Origin: Aurantimonas aggregata
GTDB taxonomy: Bacteria > Pseudomonadota > Alphaproteobacteria > Rhizobiales > Rhizobiaceae
Length of the DNA: 64,000 nt
NCBI RefSeq assembly: GCF_010500835.1
Contig: NZ_JAAAMJ010000001.1
Location: forward strand, 682,001 to 746,000
Direction: 5' to 3'
Part shown: positions 61,836 to 64,000 of the stretch, piece after piece
Numbering within the stretch: the stretch's first letter is position 1
Layout of the letters: each line of letters opens with the position of its first letter
Made by a program: the position numbers and the translations under genes
Notes under the pieces: model-generated
The model's input: only the letters and a program-made list of their open reading frames with translations
The model's database searches: none
What the model was told of the DNA's origin: nothing

Positions 61836-62326
61836 CCGCGAATCCTGATGCTGCCGTCGGGCGCGACGACGCCGGAGACGATGACGCCGCTATCGGCATT
61901 GCGGGCGCGAACGACCTGGCCGACCGGCGCCGACTGCAGGGCGGTGCCGAGGCCGGTGATCACCAGCCCGTCGGCTTCGTAGACCAGCGTGACAGCCGCG
62001 CCGGCACTGACCAGGTCGGCAAGCTTCAGGTCCGACAGGAGGATCGGCCGGCCCGGCAGAAGGGTCCGCCGCGCGACCCGCCCCTCGAGCATCGCCTCGT
62101 CGGCGACGTAGAGCGCGAGCTTCTCGTCCTTGACGATGTAGGCCTTGCGGTCGAGGCCGCGCTCGAAGACGTTCTGGCCCGGATAGACCACCGCCGTCGG
62201 CACCGGCATGTCGAGCTCCGCCGAGAACGCCCGCACGGGCACCGACAGCAGGAAGACCGCGGCGAGCGCGACGACGCAGGCATAGAGGACGACGAGGATC
62301 GGGGCGGGACCGCGGGTGTTGTCCAT
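61832..62326 (-). CDS. flgA: P-ring assembly chaperone FlgA
   Basis: 164 residues. An N-terminal hydrophobic stretch (10-33) for export, then a SAF-type domain with 'KAYIVKDEKLALYVADEAML', 'TLLPGRPILLSDLKLADLVS' and 'VGQVVRARNADSGVIVSGVV'. Chaperone for the P ring. It lies 3 bases after flgG. Confidence 0.92.
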   Translation of the reverse strand: MDNTRGPAPILVVLYACVVALAAVFLLSVPVRAFSAELDMPVPTAVVYPGQNVFERGLDRKAYIVKDEKLALYVADEAMLEGRVARRTLLPGRPILLSDLKLADLVSAGAAVTLVYEADGLVITGLGTALQSAPVGQVVRARNADSGVIVSGVVAPDGSIRIRG

Positions 62327-62329
62327 GGC

Positions 62330-63118
62330 TCAGCGCAGGCCCTTCGACACGATGCTCGCCATCTCGTCGGCCGCGGAAATGACCTTGGAGTTCATTTCGT
62401 AGGCCCGCTGCGCCGAGATCAGCTCGGAAATTTCCTTCACCGGGTCGACGTTGGAGTCTTCCAGGTAGCCCTGCTGCACGACGCCATAGCCGGGGTCGCC
62501 CGGAACCCCGACGATGGGGGCACCGGAGGCGACCGTCTCCTTGAAGAGGTTGCCGCCCTGCGCGGCGAGGCCCGCATCGTTGGCGAAACTGGCGAGCGTC
62601 AGCTGGCCGATTTCCTCCAGATCCGCCGCGCCGTCGACCCGGGCAAAGACCTGACCGCTCTCGTTGATGATCACCTCGGTGGTGTTCTGCGGCACGTTGA
62701 TCGCCGGCTCGACCTCGAAGCCGTCGAGCGTCACCAGCTGGCCCTCGCCATTGGTGTTGAAGGCGCCGTCGCGGGTGTACATCACCTCGGCATTCGGCCC
62801 CTGCACCTGGAACCAGCCCTGGCCGTTGAGCGCGAGATCGAGCCGGTTGCCGGTCTGGTTCAGCGTGCCCTGCAGATGAATATTGCGGATCGCCGACAGC
62901 CGCGTGCCGAGGCCGAGCTGCGCGCCTTCCGGCACCACGCCCTCGCCGCCTCTCGCCGGCACGCCCTGGGCCCGCTCGATCTGGTAGAGCAGGTCGGTGA
63001 ACTCCGCCCGGGCCCGTTTGTAGCCGGTGGTGTTGATGTTCGCGATGTTGTTGGCAATGACCTCGACATTGGTCTGTTGCGCATTCATGCCGGTCGCGGC
63101 AATGGCCAGGGCTCGCAC
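62330..63118 (-). CDS. flgG: Distal rod protein FlgG
   Basis: 262 residues, the normal length. '[20 protein letters not shown]' and '[20 protein letters not shown]' at the N-terminus and '[20 protein letters not shown]' at the C-terminus are diagnostic. Builds the distal rod. It is followed by flgA. Confidence 0.96.
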   Translation of the reverse strand: MRALAIAATGMNAQQTNVEVIANNIANINTTGYKRARAEFTDLLYQIERAQGVPARGGEGVVPEGAQLGLGTRLSAIRNIHLQGTLNQTGNRLDLALNGQGWFQVQGPNAEVMYTRDGAFNTNGEGQLVTLDGFEVEPAINVPQNTTEVIINESGQVFARVDGAADLEEIGQLTLASFANDAGLAAQGGNLFKETVASGAPIVGVPGDPGYGVVQQGYLEDSNVDPVKEISELISAQRAYEMNSKVISAADEMASIVSKGLR

Positions 63119-63189
63119 GGGTCGTCTCCTTCGGTGGGTGGCGGTTTGCCCATGCGGGCAGGCTCGGTCAGGGCGTCAGGCAGGCAGGC

Positions 63190-63504
63190 TCAGATCGACA
63201 TGCGCGACAGTTCGAGATAGGCGCTGACGGCCTTGTCGCGCAGCGCGACGGCGGTCTGCAGCGTGCGCTCGGCGGCCATCACCGACTCGACCACGGCCTG
63301 TGTCGACGCGTCGCCGCGGATGCCCTGGATGGACGTCGCCTCGGCCGACTTCACGGCGTCCATGGCGTTGGTGGCGACCTGCGACAGCACGGTGCCGAAA
63401 TCGGCGCCCGCGACCGTGGTCGCGGCGCCGACGCCGGCGGTGGACGCCCCCTGCAGCGGGCTGGTCTGGATGCGGGGAAAGGCCGAGCCGATTGCCGAGA
63501 TCAT
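63190..63504 (-). CDS. fliE: Flagellar hook-basal body protein FliE
   Basis: 104 residues. The C-terminus '[20 protein letters not shown]' and '[15 protein letters not shown]' is typical FliE, which links MS ring and rod. It starts two bases after flgC. A 71-base gap separates it from flgG. Confidence 0.93.
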   Translation of the reverse strand: MISAIGSAFPRIQTSPLQGASTAGVGAATTVAGADFGTVLSQVATNAMDAVKSAEATSIQGIRGDASTQAVVESVMAAERTLQTAVALRDKAVSAYLELSRMSI

Positions 63505-63506
63505 GG

Positions 63507-63923
63507 TCAGTTCCTCAGGAGATCGATGGTCATGTTGATGATTTCGCGGGCCTGCTTGACGACCTGCACGTTCGCCTCGTAGGCGCGGTTCGCGTCGCGC
63601 ATGTCGGCCATTTCCACCAGCATCCGCACGTTCGGCATCTTCACGTAGCCGTTCTCGTCGGCGGCGGGATTGCCGGGGTCGTGCTCGACGACGAAGGGCG
63701 CCTCGTCGCGCCCGACATTGCGGACGCTGACCATCTCGGCGCCGGTCAGGCGGTCGAGTTCGCTGGCGAAGCTGACCGTCTTGCGCTGGTAGGGGTCGCT
63801 GCCCGGCGTCTTGCCGGTGGTCTGGGTGTTGGCGATGTTCTCAGAGACGATGCGCATGCGGGTGGACTGCGCCTGCAACCCGCTGGCGGCGATCCGGAGG
63901 GAGGAAAGAAGCGGATCGGACAT
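63507..63923 (-). CDS. flgC: Proximal rod protein FlgC
   Basis: 138 residues. '[20 protein letters not shown]' and '[20 protein letters not shown]' at the N-terminus and '[20 protein letters not shown]' at the C-terminus are diagnostic. Lies five bases after flgB and upstream of fliE. Confidence 0.95.
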   Translation of the reverse strand: MSDPLLSSLRIAASGLQAQSTRMRIVSENIANTQTTGKTPGSDPYQRKTVSFASELDRLTGAEMVSVRNVGRDEAPFVVEHDPGNPAADENGYVKMPNVRMLVEMADMRDANRAYEANVQVVKQAREIINMTIDLLRN

Positions 63924-63928
63924 CGAAA

Positions 63929-64000
63929 CTAACCCTTGACCGACATGATGAGGAGCCGCTGGAAAGCCTTCATCACGGACGTGTTGAGCGCGTAGCTGCG
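63929..64000 (-). CDS. flgB: Proximal rod protein FlgB, C-terminal fragment cut by the window edge
   Basis: The last 23 codons are present. The fragment reads '[20 protein letters not shown]' then KG and a TAG stop at 63929. This is the FlgB C-terminal pattern, and flgB-flgC-fliE is the standard order. The rest lies to the right of the window. Confidence 0.85.
   Translation of the reverse strand, partial: RSYALNTSVMKAFQRLLIMSVKG

Overview
The window is GC-rich, densely coding DNA from an alphaproteobacterium, most likely of the order Hyphomicrobiales (Rhizobiales). The evidence is gene content: an Lrp-type putR divergent from putA, choXWV, a PhyR-NepR-EcfG general stress response (GSR) locus, and a rhizobial flagellar cluster (motB-motC-fliK-ftcR-flgE-flgK-flgL-flaF-flbT-flgD-fliQ-flhA-fliR). 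Aurantimonadaceae is a guess at family level and cannot be shown from the sequence alone. I saw no tRNA, rRNA, IS element, prophage or CRISPR array.

Layout. 1-2887: proline catabolism (putA, cut by the left edge, and putR). 3022-5953: choline ABC importer choXWV. 6000-6698: a stress-type promoter, a 28-residue membrane peptide and a divergent PgpA-like gene. 6726-12409 (minus): dipeptide ABC importer dppABCDF. 12509-15729: mrp, a HugZ-like FMN protein and three small secreted lipoproteins or proteins. 15850-22001: GSR core (PAS-HWE kinase, phyR, nepR, ecfG) plus small envelope proteins and a lipid kinase. 22186-28434: triple PRC-barrel protein and an RND efflux pair. 28575-36685: B12-type radical SAM protein, ABC-F ATPase, DD-carboxypeptidase, DEAD-box helicase, PHA-associated protein, a membrane protein and a PilZ protein. 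36701-64000 (all minus): flagellar genes, ending in a partial flgB.

The clearest non-gene signal is a set of eight EcfG-type promoters, GGAAC-N16-(C/N)(G/A)TT, all with the same 16-base spacer. They precede the GSR core genes and the small envelope genes around it, and one lies ten kilobases away before the 28-residue peptide. The phyR and nepR-ecfG promoters face away from each other, and their -35 elements form the arms of one inverted repeat. Many of the predicted targets are tiny membrane proteins, lipoproteins or PRC/DUF883/DUF1328 proteins, so I infer an envelope-remodelling stress regulon.

The flagellar block covers rod, hook, filament, export (FlhA, FliP, FliQ, FliR), MS ring, stator (MotB, MotC, MotE) and regulators (FtcR, FlaF, FlbT). 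A CtrA-type box precedes fliF. Two paralogous flagellin genes lie in tandem. Strong hairpin terminators separate ftcR from flgE and follow both flagellin genes.
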